From: Gammaproteobacteria bacterium
Lineage (GTDB): Bacteria; Pseudomonadota; Gammaproteobacteria; Eutrophobiales; Eutrophobiaceae
DNA length: 5,431 nt
Direction of reading: 5' to 3'
Assembly (NCBI GenBank): GCA_004356415.1
Contig: SMWN01000075.1
Location: forward strand, 1-5,431
Under the pieces are notes generated by a model, which saw only the letters and a list, made by a program, of their open reading frames with translations, made no database searches and was not told the origin of the DNA. The position numbers and the translations under genes were made by a program. Of this stretch, positions 1 to 5,431 are shown in pieces (within the stretch, counting starts at the first letter, position 1; the number at the start of each line of letters is the position of its first letter).

Positions 1-33
1 CGGATCAAGATTATTGAGATCATCCAAGGTCAT
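1..33 (-). CDS. pilO: PilO, type IV pilus inner-membrane alignment protein (first 11 codons only)
   Basis: Only the N-terminus is inside the window; the gene runs off the left edge. The visible residues are MTLDDLNNLDP, which resemble the opening of gammaproteobacterial PilO proteins (a short cytoplasmic stretch rich in D, L and N before the membrane helix). The start ATG overlaps the pilN stop in an ATGA junction of four bases, so the two genes are probably translationally coupled. An AGGAGG sequence lies seven bases upstream of the ATG. PilO is known to pair with PilN through periplasmic coiled coils and ferredoxin-like domains in the pilus alignment subcomplex. The call rests on gene order as much as on the eleven residues. 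Confidence 0.85.
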   Translation of the reverse strand, partial: MTLDDLNNLDP

Positions 34-602
34 GCTTCATCCTCCTCTTCACCAGAAGCACCAGGTATAACTTGATTAAAACGCATGGTGAAATTACTTA
101 ATCGCTGCCCCTCAGCGTCCTCTGCCTGAATAACCTCAAGCTGTGGATCAGCCAACCATTCGGAAGCTTCCAGTTTCCTCATAAATGAGGAGACTCTGGC
201 ATTCGACTGGGCGACACCACTGATCGTGATTGCCTTGCCTTTTTGTGTCACGGACACAATACTTAAGCCCTCGGGCAAACTGGTCACAATTTCATCGAAC
301 AGACGAACAATCAACGGACGGTTACCCTGTAATTGTTCTATGGCTTCTATACGCGCCTTTAATCTTTCTTTTTCTTTTTCGAGAGCTTCAATTTCTGCAA
401 TCTTCTTGTCAAGAAATTCTATCTGAGTAGTCAAGAATTGATTACGCATCTCCTGATATTCAATTCGCTGGGTATTAAAGAAGTGAACGGCACCCCAAAT
501 GCACAGTGTTAGTACGACAAATACACCTGTTATGATATAGAACTCTTGCTGACGCTCCTTGCGCAGCGCTTCTCTCCACGGTAGCAGATTAATTCTGGCC
601 AT
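30..602 (-). CDS. pilN: PilN, type IV pilus inner-membrane alignment protein
   Basis: This 190-residue protein has the PilN layout. It starts with MARINLLPWRE, the conserved cytoplasmic tail (INLLPWR) known to dock into a groove of PilM. One transmembrane helix follows at about residues 22-42, then a charged coiled coil at about 45-92 rich in E, K and I, then a periplasmic ferredoxin-like domain at about 95-178 that pairs with PilO. The last residues (GEEEDEA) are acidic and probably disordered. The length is normal for the family. The ATG shares one base with the pilM stop (TAATG), and a GAGGAG sequence nine bases upstream fixes the start. The gene is second in a pilM-pilN-pilO operon, which in relatives continues into pilP and pilQ outside this window. 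Its role is structural: it passes the cytoplasmic PilM state to the periplasmic PilO/PilP arm and on to the secretin. Confidence 0.95.
   Translation of the reverse strand: MARINLLPWREALRKERQQEFYIITGVFVVLTLCIWGAVHFFNTQRIEYQEMRNQFLTTQIEFLDKKIAEIEALEKEKERLKARIEAIEQLQGNRPLIVRLFDEIVTSLPEGLSIVSVTQKGKAITISGVAQSNARVSSFMRKLEASEWLADPQLEVIQAEDAEGQRLSNFTMRFNQVIPGASGEEEDEA
41..46 (-). promoter_or_regulatory. Shine-Dalgarno sequence of pilO, inside the end of pilN
   Basis: On the minus strand this reads AGGAGG, a full match to the anti-Shine-Dalgarno core, seven bases before the pilO ATG. It lies inside the codons for the acidic tail of PilN (GEEEDEA), so these bases serve both as coding sequence and as ribosome binding site. 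Confidence 0.85.
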
Positions 603-1660
603 TAGTCAAAACTCCTCAATGCTAAGCCACATGAAACCATCAAAGATGGGGCATCATTGCTCAACGCCTGGGCAGGTACCCTTCTTGCCAGAGTCATATT
701 CGTAAACGGATTTGCAATAACCGTTGAAATACCTATCGCTGTTTCAATCATTCCCGCAATACCTGCGATGGAAGCACATCCCCCTGCAAGTATTATATGA
801 TCAATCTGTGTAATTGAACTGGATGAAAAAAAGAACTGCTGTGCACGGCTTATCTGTTGGGACATAGCTTCCTTGAACGGGTCAAGTACTTCAGGTTCGT
901 AATTATCCGGTAGTCCCCCCTGCTTTTTGGCCAGCCCTGCTTCTTCGTATGAGAGTCCATAACGACGCTGAATATCCTCTGTCAACTGAGCCCCGCCAAA
1001 GGCCTGTTCTCTTGAATAAACTATTTTTAAATTCTCCAGAACACTAAAGGTCGTCGCCGCAGAGCCGACATCAGCCACGGCAATGACCTGTCCTTCTCCC
1101 CCGCCAAACAATTCCCTGGCCATCATCGACACAGCATTTTCCAGTGCAAAGGCTTCAACATCGACAACCTTTGCTTCCAGCCCCCCCACTTCAAGTGCGG
1201 CGATACGCAAATCGACATTCTCACTTCTTGACGCAGCGAGCAGCACATCGACTTGATCCTCACTCCCTTCAGTTGGACCCAGAACTTCAAAATCCATACT
1301 CACTTCCTCAAGGGGAAAAGGAATATACTGATCGGCTTCAAGTTGTATCTGGCTTTCCATATCTTCATCGGAAAGTCCTGCAGACATGGTGATGATCTTG
1401 GTAATCACAGCGGAACCGGAGACTGCCGCTGCACCATGTTTAGTACGCGAACCTGATTTTTTAACTGCTCTGCCGATTGCCTCACCGACAGCATCAGCAT
1501 CAGCAATATTTTTATCTACAACAGAATTTGCAGGAAGCGGCTCAACAGAGTAACTTTCAATTCGATACTTACCACCGCTCTCACTCAACTCGAGCAACTT
1601 GATAGCGGAGCCACTGATATCGATACCTAATAATGGTGTAGACTTTTTCTTAAAGAACAC
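602..1660 (-). CDS. pilM: PilM, actin-like cytoplasmic type IV pilus assembly protein
   Basis: The 352-residue product is a full-length PilM of the actin/FtsA ATPase fold. Visible landmarks are the phosphate-1 loop LLGIDISGSAIKLLEL (10-25), the phosphate-2 segment ADVGSAATTFSV (196-207), the family block FGGAQLTEDIQRRYGLS (221-237) followed by EEAGLAKKQGGLP (239-251), the adenosine-site glycines LAGGCASIAG (291-300), and the C-terminal CGLALRSFD shared with other gammaproteobacterial PilM proteins. There is no signal peptide; it acts at the cytoplasmic face of the inner membrane by binding the PilN tail. The start is GTG: an in-frame TAA at 1673-1675 blocks any earlier start, and an AAGGGA sequence lies six bases before the GTG. 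It is the first gene of the leftward operon and overlaps pilN by one base. Nothing looks truncated or unusual. Confidence 0.96.
   Translation of the reverse strand: MFFKKKSTPLLGIDISGSAIKLLELSESGGKYRIESYSVEPLPANSVVDKNIADADAVGEAIGRAVKKSGSRTKHGAAAVSGSAVITKIITMSAGLSDEDMESQIQLEADQYIPFPLEEVSMDFEVLGPTEGSEDQVDVLLAASRSENVDLRIAALEVGGLEAKVVDVEAFALENAVSMMARELFGGGEGQVIAVADVGSAATTFSVLENLKIVYSREQAFGGAQLTEDIQRRYGLSYEEAGLAKKQGGLPDNYEPEVLDPFKEAMSQQISRAQQFFFSSSSITQIDHIILAGGCASIAGIAGMIETAIGISTVIANPFTNMTLARRVPAQALSNDAPSLMVSCGLALRSFD
612..617 (-). promoter_or_regulatory. Shine-Dalgarno sequence of pilN, inside the end of pilM
   Basis: On the minus strand this reads GAGGAG, nine bases before the pilN ATG and within the last codons of pilM. 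With the TAATG stop/start overlap it supports translation of pilN by ribosomes finishing pilM as well as by new initiation. Confidence 0.8.
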
Positions 1661-1666
1661 AACTTT

Positions 1667-1672
1667 TCCCTT
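1667..1672 (-). promoter_or_regulatory. Probable Shine-Dalgarno sequence of pilM
   Basis: On the minus strand this reads AAGGGA, six bases before the GTG start. It is a moderate match to the ribosome binding consensus and, with the in-frame stop just upstream, supports GTG as the real start. Confidence 0.6.
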
Positions 1673-1685
1673 TTATTGTCACAGA

Positions 1686-1715
1686 GTTATATGTCATACA
1701 TATAAATAACATTAA
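1686..1715 (-). promoter_or_regulatory. Candidate proximal sigma-70 promoter for pilM
   Basis: On the minus strand a TTAATG hexamer (1710-1715) is followed after 18 bases by TATAAC (1686-1691), a five-of-six match to the -10 consensus. The -35 is weak. A transcript from here would have a leader of about 20 bases, just enough for the pilM ribosome binding site. The -10 and spacer coincide with the inverted repeat at 1687-1705. Confidence 0.35.
1687..1705. repeat. Inverted repeat, 8-base arms with 3-base spacer
   Basis: The sequence TTATATGT-CAT-ACATATAA has perfectly complementary eight-base arms. The arms are all but two bases A or T, so as RNA the hairpin would be weak, and there is no following T-run to make it a terminator. 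Its size and its position over a candidate pilM -10 and spacer fit a dimeric repressor or activator site better than an RNA structure. No regulator can be named from the sequence. Confidence 0.55.
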
Positions 1716-1727
1716 GTACTGTCGCCA

Positions 1728-1756
1728 ACTATAGCCAAGGAAAACTTAAAAAACAA
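1728..1756 (-). promoter_or_regulatory. Candidate distal sigma-70 promoter for pilM
   Basis: On the minus strand a TTGTTT hexamer (1751-1756) is followed after 17 bases by TATAGT (1728-1733), which matches the -10 consensus at five of six positions. The -35 matches at only three of six. A transcript from here would have a leader of roughly 60 bases before the pilM GTG and would contain the inverted repeat. This is a hexamer match only. Confidence 0.35.
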
Positions 1757-1814
1757 ATGGTTTTTCGCATTAATTAAAGTATTACATTAATCATTTTTTA
1801 AACTGAAAAAGCCA

Positions 1815-1820
1815 TATATA
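1815..1820 (+). promoter_or_regulatory. Weak -10-like box upstream of ponA
   Basis: TATATA is the best -10-like hexamer on the plus strand close to ponA and would give a leader of about 23 bases. No acceptable -35 hexamer lies 16-18 bases upstream, so the true ponA promoter may be elsewhere in the intergenic region. Confidence 0.2.
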
Positions 1821-1849
1821 TGGGAGAATTCTGAGTTAGACTACACAAC

Positions 1850-4267
1850 ATGTTGCGATTTGCATTCAACTTTATCCTCTTTTTTTTCGTGCTTGGGCTA
1901 ATATTTTTCGCTGGATTGTCCTGGTATTTGCTGCCTCAACTGCCTGATGTAGGCAAATTACAGGATGTAAAATTACAGGTGCCATTACGGATTTATAGCC
2001 AGGAGGATTCACTGATTGCAGAATTTGGTGAGAAAAGGAGGAGGCCGATCTCGATAGAGGAGGTCCCGACCCCGATCATACAGGCCTTTCTAGCCGCCGA
2101 AGACGATCGCTTCTATCAACACCCTGGTGTTGACTGGCAGGGTATCATGCGCGCAGTTATACATCTCATTAAGACCGGTGATAAAACACAAGGTGGAAGT
2201 ACCATCACTATGCAGGTTGCCAGAAATTTTTTTCTTAGCCGTGAAAAAACCTACCTAAGAAAATTAAATGAAATCTTTCTGGCACTTAAGATAGAACGGG
2301 AATTATCTAAAGACCAGATATTGGAGCTGTACCTGAATAAAATTTATCTGGGACATCGTTCCTATGGGATTGCAGCGGCCTCACAAGCATATTACGGTGT
2401 CGAAATAAATGAGCTTACGCTGGCTCAGGTGGCCATGCTTGCATCCTTGCCAAAAGCCCCTTCATCTACAAACCCGGTTACTAATCCTGCTCGAGCAAAA
2501 GCCAGACGAAATTATGTTTTGCAGCGTATGCTTGAAGAAAGTTTTCTGTCAGAGGAAGACTTTCAAACGGCAGTTGACTCACCCATCACTGCTAGCCTGC
2601 ATAATCCTTTCATAGAAGTAGAAGCACCCTATGTCGCTGAGATGATAAGGAAACAACTGGTTGAGCAATATGGAAATAGTGCTTATATAAGCGGCCTGAA
2701 TGTAACAACGACTATCAAGGATAAAAACCAGACTGCGGCTAATCATGCATTGCGAAAAGCATTATTAGAATATGATGAGCGCCACGGCTACCGCGGCCCT
2801 GAGCATCATTATGATTTAAAGGCAGGGGATGGTGAAGCAGAATGGCAACGCCTGCTTGAAAGCTTTCCTTCAATCGGTAGTCTCTATCCAGCCCTTATCG
2901 TTCAGGTCAATGAAAAATCCATTAGAAGCTATTTATCAGGTATTGGCTTGATCGATGTTGAATGGTCCGGATTAGTATGGGCGCGAGCTTACCTGAGCGA
3001 AAATCGAAGGGGCGCAAAACCAAAGTCCGCATCTGAGTTTCTAAAAACAGGGGACGTCATCAGGCTAAGTGAAGATAGTCAAGGCAAATGGAAACTTGCC
3101 CAGATACCCGAAGTAGAAGGTGGTTTTGTATCGATGGATCCGAATGACGGAGCAACTCTGGCTTTGGTTGGGGGATTTGATTACCAGCGCAGTAAATTTA
3201 ACCGTGTTACGCAAGCCTTCAGACAACCGGGTTCAGGTTTTAAACCCTTCATTTATTCAGCTGGTCTTGCCGCAGGCAATACCGCTGCAACACTTATTAA
3301 TGATGCCCCCGTCGTATTTGAGGATCCAGGTGTTGAAGATGTCTGGCGACCAGAAAATTACAGTCGCAAAAGTTATGGCCCAACGCGACTGCGTGAAGGA
3401 CTCACACATTCACGCAACCTGGTGTCGATCAGACTTCTCCATGCCATCGGTATTCCTTTCGCCCTGGAACACATCAAAAAATTTGGTTTCAACATCGACC
3501 AGTTGCCAAAAAATTTATCTCTCTCACTGGGTAGTGCAACCCTAACACCCTGGCAAATGGCAAATGCTTACTGTGTCTTCGCCAATGGGGGTTATGAGGT
3601 TGAACCCTATCTAATAGAGACCATCGCTACAAATGAAGGTGAAATCCTTTATCAGGCAGATCCTGTTTCAGTATGCCGGGCTTGTGTGCAACAGGAAGAC
3701 GTCCTCGCCGAAGAGTCACAATATCTTGCTGCGCATGATTCGGGGCAGCTTGTTAATCAATCAATGGTTGCTAAACGTGTTGTCGATGAGCGCAACATAT
3801 GGATCATGAATTCAATCACCCGAGACGTCATCAAGCATGGCACAGGTCGTAGAGCCCTGGTACTTAAACGTCAGGACTTGTCGGGGAAGACAGGTACAAC
3901 AAATGATCAAAGAGATGCCTGGTTCTTTGGCTTTAACCCAGATATTGTGGGTGTTGCGTGGGTGGGGTTTGACAAGTTTCAACCATTGGGCAGTAGGGAG
4001 ACCGGTGCGCGCGCTGCATTGCCAATCTGGGTTGGGTATATGAAGATTGTGTTGGAAGACATCCCTGAGCATATCCTGCCCGAACCACCAGGACTCGTTT
4101 ATTCCCGTATCAATAAGACCACAGGAAAATTAGCGCAAGCAAATGACCCCGATGCCATGTTCGAAGTCTTTCGCAGTGAATACGCACTAACAGCTTTAAA
4201 CGACGAAACCCGACCCCCTGCCTTGGACAGTGATTCAAGAGACTCGGAAATAATCGATCTGTTTTGA
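1850..4267 (+). CDS. ponA: Penicillin-binding protein 1A, bifunctional peptidoglycan glycosyltransferase/transpeptidase
   Basis: This 805-residue class A PBP (also named mrcA) polymerises lipid II into glycan strands and crosslinks the peptides on the periplasmic side of the inner membrane. A very short cytoplasmic N-terminus precedes a membrane anchor at about residues 5-27. The GT51 glycosyltransferase domain (about 50-230) shows EDDRFYQHPG with catalytic E84, QGGSTITMQVARNFF (114-128), RKLNE with E141, and ILELYLNKIYLG (157-168). An OB-fold linker follows (about 315-425), starting near RHGYRGP. The transpeptidase domain has SGFK with acyl-enzyme serine S462 and K465, the SRN triad (521-523) and KTGTT (680-684). 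A CRAC pair (609-612) sits in an insert between the last two motifs. The length is slightly below E. coli PBP1A (about 850). The ATG is the first possible start because an in-frame TGA lies at 1832-1834, but no Shine-Dalgarno sequence is visible. It is divergent from pilM, as in many proteobacteria. Confidence 0.97.
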   Translation: MLRFAFNFILFFFVLGLIFFAGLSWYLLPQLPDVGKLQDVKLQVPLRIYSQEDSLIAEFGEKRRRPISIEEVPTPIIQAFLAAEDDRFYQHPGVDWQGIMRAVIHLIKTGDKTQGGSTITMQVARNFFLSREKTYLRKLNEIFLALKIERELSKDQILELYLNKIYLGHRSYGIAAASQAYYGVEINELTLAQVAMLASLPKAPSSTNPVTNPARAKARRNYVLQRMLEESFLSEEDFQTAVDSPITASLHNPFIEVEAPYVAEMIRKQLVEQYGNSAYISGLNVTTTIKDKNQTAANHALRKALLEYDERHGYRGPEHHYDLKAGDGEAEWQRLLESFPSIGSLYPALIVQVNEKSIRSYLSGIGLIDVEWSGLVWARAYLSENRRGAKPKSASEFLKTGDVIRLSEDSQGKWKLAQIPEVEGGFVSMDPNDGATLALVGGFDYQRSKFNRVTQAFRQPGSGFKPFIYSAGLAAGNTAATLINDAPVVFEDPGVEDVWRPENYSRKSYGPTRLREGLTHSRNLVSIRLLHAIGIPFALEHIKKFGFNIDQLPKNLSLSLGSATLTPWQMANAYCVFANGGYEVEPYLIETIATNEGEILYQADPVSVCRACVQQEDVLAEESQYLAAHDSGQLVNQSMVAKRVVDERNIWIMNSITRDVIKHGTGRRALVLKRQDLSGKTGTTNDQRDAWFFGFNPDIVGVAWVGFDKFQPLGSRETGARAALPIWVGYMKIVLEDIPEHILPEPPGLVYSRINKTTGKLAQANDPDAMFEVFRSEYALTALNDETRPPALDSDSRDSEIIDLF

Positions 4268-4282
4268 AACAAAAGTAAGCTT

Positions 4283-4885
4283 ATGCAAAAAACAGAAGTA
4301 AAGACACGACAGGCCATCACCGTGCTGGCTGCACAATTTATCGCGGAGGATGGTTTGATCACCTACCATGCTGCAAAACGAAAGGCAGCCGATCATCTCG
4401 GCTACAATAAAAGGAAGGATCTCCCCACTAATAGTGAAATTGAACGTTCCGTAATCACCTACCAAAACCTGTTTCAAAATACCTGCCAGCCTCAAGCGTT
4501 ATTCAAACTAAGGTGTAAGGCTGTTAATATCATGAATCTATTCGAACGATTCAATCCTCGCCTGGCGGGGCCAGTCCTTGCCGGGACTGCTGGAAGTCAT
4601 TCTGAAATTATTGTTCATCTTTTCTCGGATAATCCGGAAACAATAAGTATCCAGTTAATGGACAATAACATTCCCTATGAATTAGGCCAAAGGAGGACGC
4701 GAACCGCTGATAAAAAGACAACTACATCCCCTGCGTATTGTTTTTTCGCTGACGACAACCCCGTTGTCCTTATCATTTTTCCTGAAAAGGATGTTAAACA
4801 CGCGCCTGTCTGTCCCATTAATGGGAAGCTAATGAGGCGTGCAAATATCACCAAGGTAAAAGCCTTATTGCAGGAAACAGGATAA
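4283..4885 (+). CDS. Conserved hypothetical protein, possible degenerate nucleotidyltransferase-fold protein
   Basis: I cannot assign a function to this 200-residue protein. It has no signal peptide or membrane helix and should be cytoplasmic. The N-terminal part (about 5-65) is basic and helical, with HAAKRKAADHLG (29-40) and a Pro-Thr-Asn-Ser-Glu-Ile segment (48-53). The central segment FERFNPRLAGPVLAGTAGSH (87-106), then SEIIVHLFSDNPETI (107-121), recalls the glycine loop and strand of nucleotidyltransferases. Where relatives I remember carry D-x-D after GTAG, this protein has E108-I109-I110. A later strand, VVLIIFPEKD (161-170), lacks the third carboxylate expected there. Similar proteins occur in beta- and gammaproteobacteria, some carrying doubtful database names, so the family is probably real. 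The gene starts 15 bases after ponA in the same frame and ends 40 bases before priA, suggesting co-transcription. The ATG is the first start after the ponA stop; the Shine-Dalgarno sequence is weak (AAGTAAG). Confidence 0.85.
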   Translation: MQKTEVKTRQAITVLAAQFIAEDGLITYHAAKRKAADHLGYNKRKDLPTNSEIERSVITYQNLFQNTCQPQALFKLRCKAVNIMNLFERFNPRLAGPVLAGTAGSHSEIIVHLFSDNPETISIQLMDNNIPYELGQRRTRTADKKTTTSPAYCFFADDNPVVLIIFPEKDVKHAPVCPINGKLMRRANITKVKALLQETG

Positions 4886-4908
4886 CTCATTGCTACTGAT
4901 GATTAATG

Positions 4909-4921
4909 GTTAATAATTAAC
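4909..4921. repeat. Perfect 13-base palindrome just upstream of priA
   Basis: GTTAAT-A-ATTAAC has six-base arms around one central base and ends four bases before the priA ATG, in the place where a ribosome binding site would normally be. It is too small and AT-rich to be a terminator and has no T-run after it. It could be a protein-binding site or chance in an AT-rich spacer. Confidence 0.5.
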
Positions 4922-4925
4922 GGCT

Positions 4926-5431
4926 ATGTTTATTCTTCGAGTAGCACTTAACACGCCTCTACGCAACCTCTTTGATTATTTGCCACCTGATAATTGCCCC
5001 GCCGAAACACTTGCCCCCGGACAGAGACTACAAGTCCCTTTTGGCAAAGGCAGTGTGCGCACAGGCATTATTATTTCCATATCAGGAACAAGCGAGCTAC
5101 CAAAGTATAAATTAAAAAAAGCAATCGCATTGCTGGATGAAGTTCCATTACTCCCCAAAAAACACCTTCAGCTTATCGAATGGGCCAGTCATTATTATCA
5201 CCATCCCATCGGTGACGTTGCATTTACTTCACTCCCCGCTGCTTTACGCAAAGGCAAAGCTGCAAAAATTAAGCAGGAGGTCGTCTGGCGACTCACAGAA
5301 TCTGGAAAAAAACTGGACCCTGATGAACTTTCCCGTGCAAAAAAACAACTGGCGCTCTTCCTGTTTATCAAGCAAATCCCGGACGGAGTTTCACAGTCAC
5401 GAATCACCAATGAATTTAAAAATAGTCGACA
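4926..5431 (+). CDS. priA: PriA, primosomal replication-restart helicase (N-terminal 168 codons)
   Basis: The frame stays open to the right edge, so only the N-terminal part of a protein usually over 700 residues is present. The opening MFILRVALNTPLRNLFDYLPP, then GQRLQVPFGKGSVRTGIIISISG (32-54) and WASHYYHHPIGDVAFTSLPAALRKG (86-110), match the PriA 3'-DNA-end-binding domain; YYHHPIGDV is shared with E. coli PriA. Residues from about 111 onward, with TESGKKL, belong to the following winged-helix region. The helicase motifs and zinc-binding cysteines lie outside the window. PriA recognises stalled forks and D-loops and helps reload DnaB. An in-frame TAA at 4914-4916 makes this ATG the earliest start, and the N-terminus aligns well with the family. 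No Shine-Dalgarno sequence is visible; a 13-base palindrome occupies that place. It probably shares a transcript with the gene 40 bases upstream. Confidence 0.96.
   Translation, partial: MFILRVALNTPLRNLFDYLPPDNCPAETLAPGQRLQVPFGKGSVRTGIIISISGTSELPKYKLKKAIALLDEVPLLPKKHLQLIEWASHYYHHPIGDVAFTSLPAALRKGKAAKIKQEVVWRLTESGKKLDPDELSRAKKQLALFLFIKQIPDGVSQSRITNEFKNSR

Larger units (their letters stand above)
1661..1849. promoter_or_regulatory. Divergent pilM/ponA regulatory region
   Basis: These 189 bases separate the pilM GTG from the ponA ATG and must hold both promoters unless a start lies inside a gene. The region is strongly AT-rich with A- and T-runs, which could favour promoter melting or nucleoid-protein binding. 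Inside it I see two minus-strand sigma-70-like hexamer pairs for pilM, an inverted repeat at 1687-1705, a CATTAAT heptamer repeated directly at 1768-1774 and 1785-1791 (17 bases apart), and a TATATA box at 1815-1820 on the ponA side. I see no sigma-54 site, no small ORF worth calling and no terminator. Confidence 0.7.

Noticed and set aside
1144..1456. Plus-strand open frames antisense to pilM
   Set aside because: Translations are compositionally biased and overlap the conserved core of PilM; these are coding shadows.
1678..1685. TGTGA on the minus strand upstream of pilM as a CRP half-site
   Set aside because: There is no second half-site (TCACA) at the required distance, and five-base matches are common.
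1687..1705. Inverted repeat before pilM as an intrinsic terminator or riboswitch
   Set aside because: The stem is almost all A-T, lacks a following T-run and has no surrounding conserved structure; a DNA operator is the better reading.
3120..3545. 141-codon open frame on the plus strand inside ponA
   Set aside because: It lies wholly within the transpeptidase part of ponA in another frame. Its translation shows no recognisable motif, while ponA is intact and conserved throughout.
3812..4072. 86-codon minus-strand open frame opposite the end of ponA
   Set aside because: Antisense to the KTGTT region of a clearly real gene, without a ribosome binding site or a recognisable product.
4099..4495. 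Minus-strand open frames across the ponA/hypothetical gene junction
   Set aside because: Two overlapping frames with low-complexity Ser/Cys-rich translations; both are antisense shadows of the plus-strand genes.
4909..4921. The palindrome equals the eukaryotic HNF1 homeodomain consensus (GTTAATNATTAAC)
   Set aside because: HNF1 is a vertebrate factor; in a bacterial spacer the match is coincidental.
4675..5410. Minus-strand open frames opposite the hypothetical gene end and priA
   Set aside because: The plus-strand translation is a convincing PriA N-terminus. The antisense products are Ser-rich and match no family I know.

Overview
The window comes from a Gram-negative bacterium, most likely a gammaproteobacterium of moderate GC content. 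It holds a type IV pilus operon start (pilM-pilN-pilO) transcribed leftward, a class A penicillin-binding protein 1A gene (ponA/mrcA) transcribed rightward away from it, a 200-residue gene of unknown function, and the start of priA. Divergent pilM and ponA genes are a familiar arrangement in proteobacteria with type IV pili, and the proteins match gammaproteobacterial family members as I remember them. I cannot name the genus.

Left part (1-1660, minus strand): the first 11 codons of pilO, all of pilN and all of pilM. The genes are tightly coupled: pilM and pilN share one base (TAATG) and pilN and pilO share four (ATGA). Strong Shine-Dalgarno sequences precede pilN and pilO, while pilM starts at GTG with a moderate one. 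PilM is a cytoplasmic actin-like protein that binds the N-terminal tail of the membrane protein PilN. With PilO and PilP they form the alignment complex linking the inner-membrane motor to the PilQ secretin.

Middle (1661-1849): a 189-base AT-rich divergent regulatory region with two sigma-70-like candidates for pilM. An 8+3+8 inverted repeat overlaps the gene-proximal one and looks like a possible operator. The ponA promoter is not clear.

Right part (1850-5431, plus strand): ponA encodes an 805-residue bifunctional peptidoglycan glycosyltransferase/transpeptidase with all catalytic motifs intact. Fifteen bases later, in the same reading frame, is a 200-residue protein that I read as a degenerate nucleotidyltransferase-fold relative. 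It seems to lack the usual catalytic carboxylates and is the least understood gene here. Forty bases further, priA (replication restart helicase) begins and runs off the window after 168 codons. The three plus-strand genes may be co-transcribed, and none has a good Shine-Dalgarno sequence.

I found no tRNA, rRNA, CRISPR array, insertion sequence or convincing intrinsic terminator. Most of the window is ordinary chromosomal core. The best leads are the uncharacterised gene between ponA and priA and the palindrome in the pilM promoter region.
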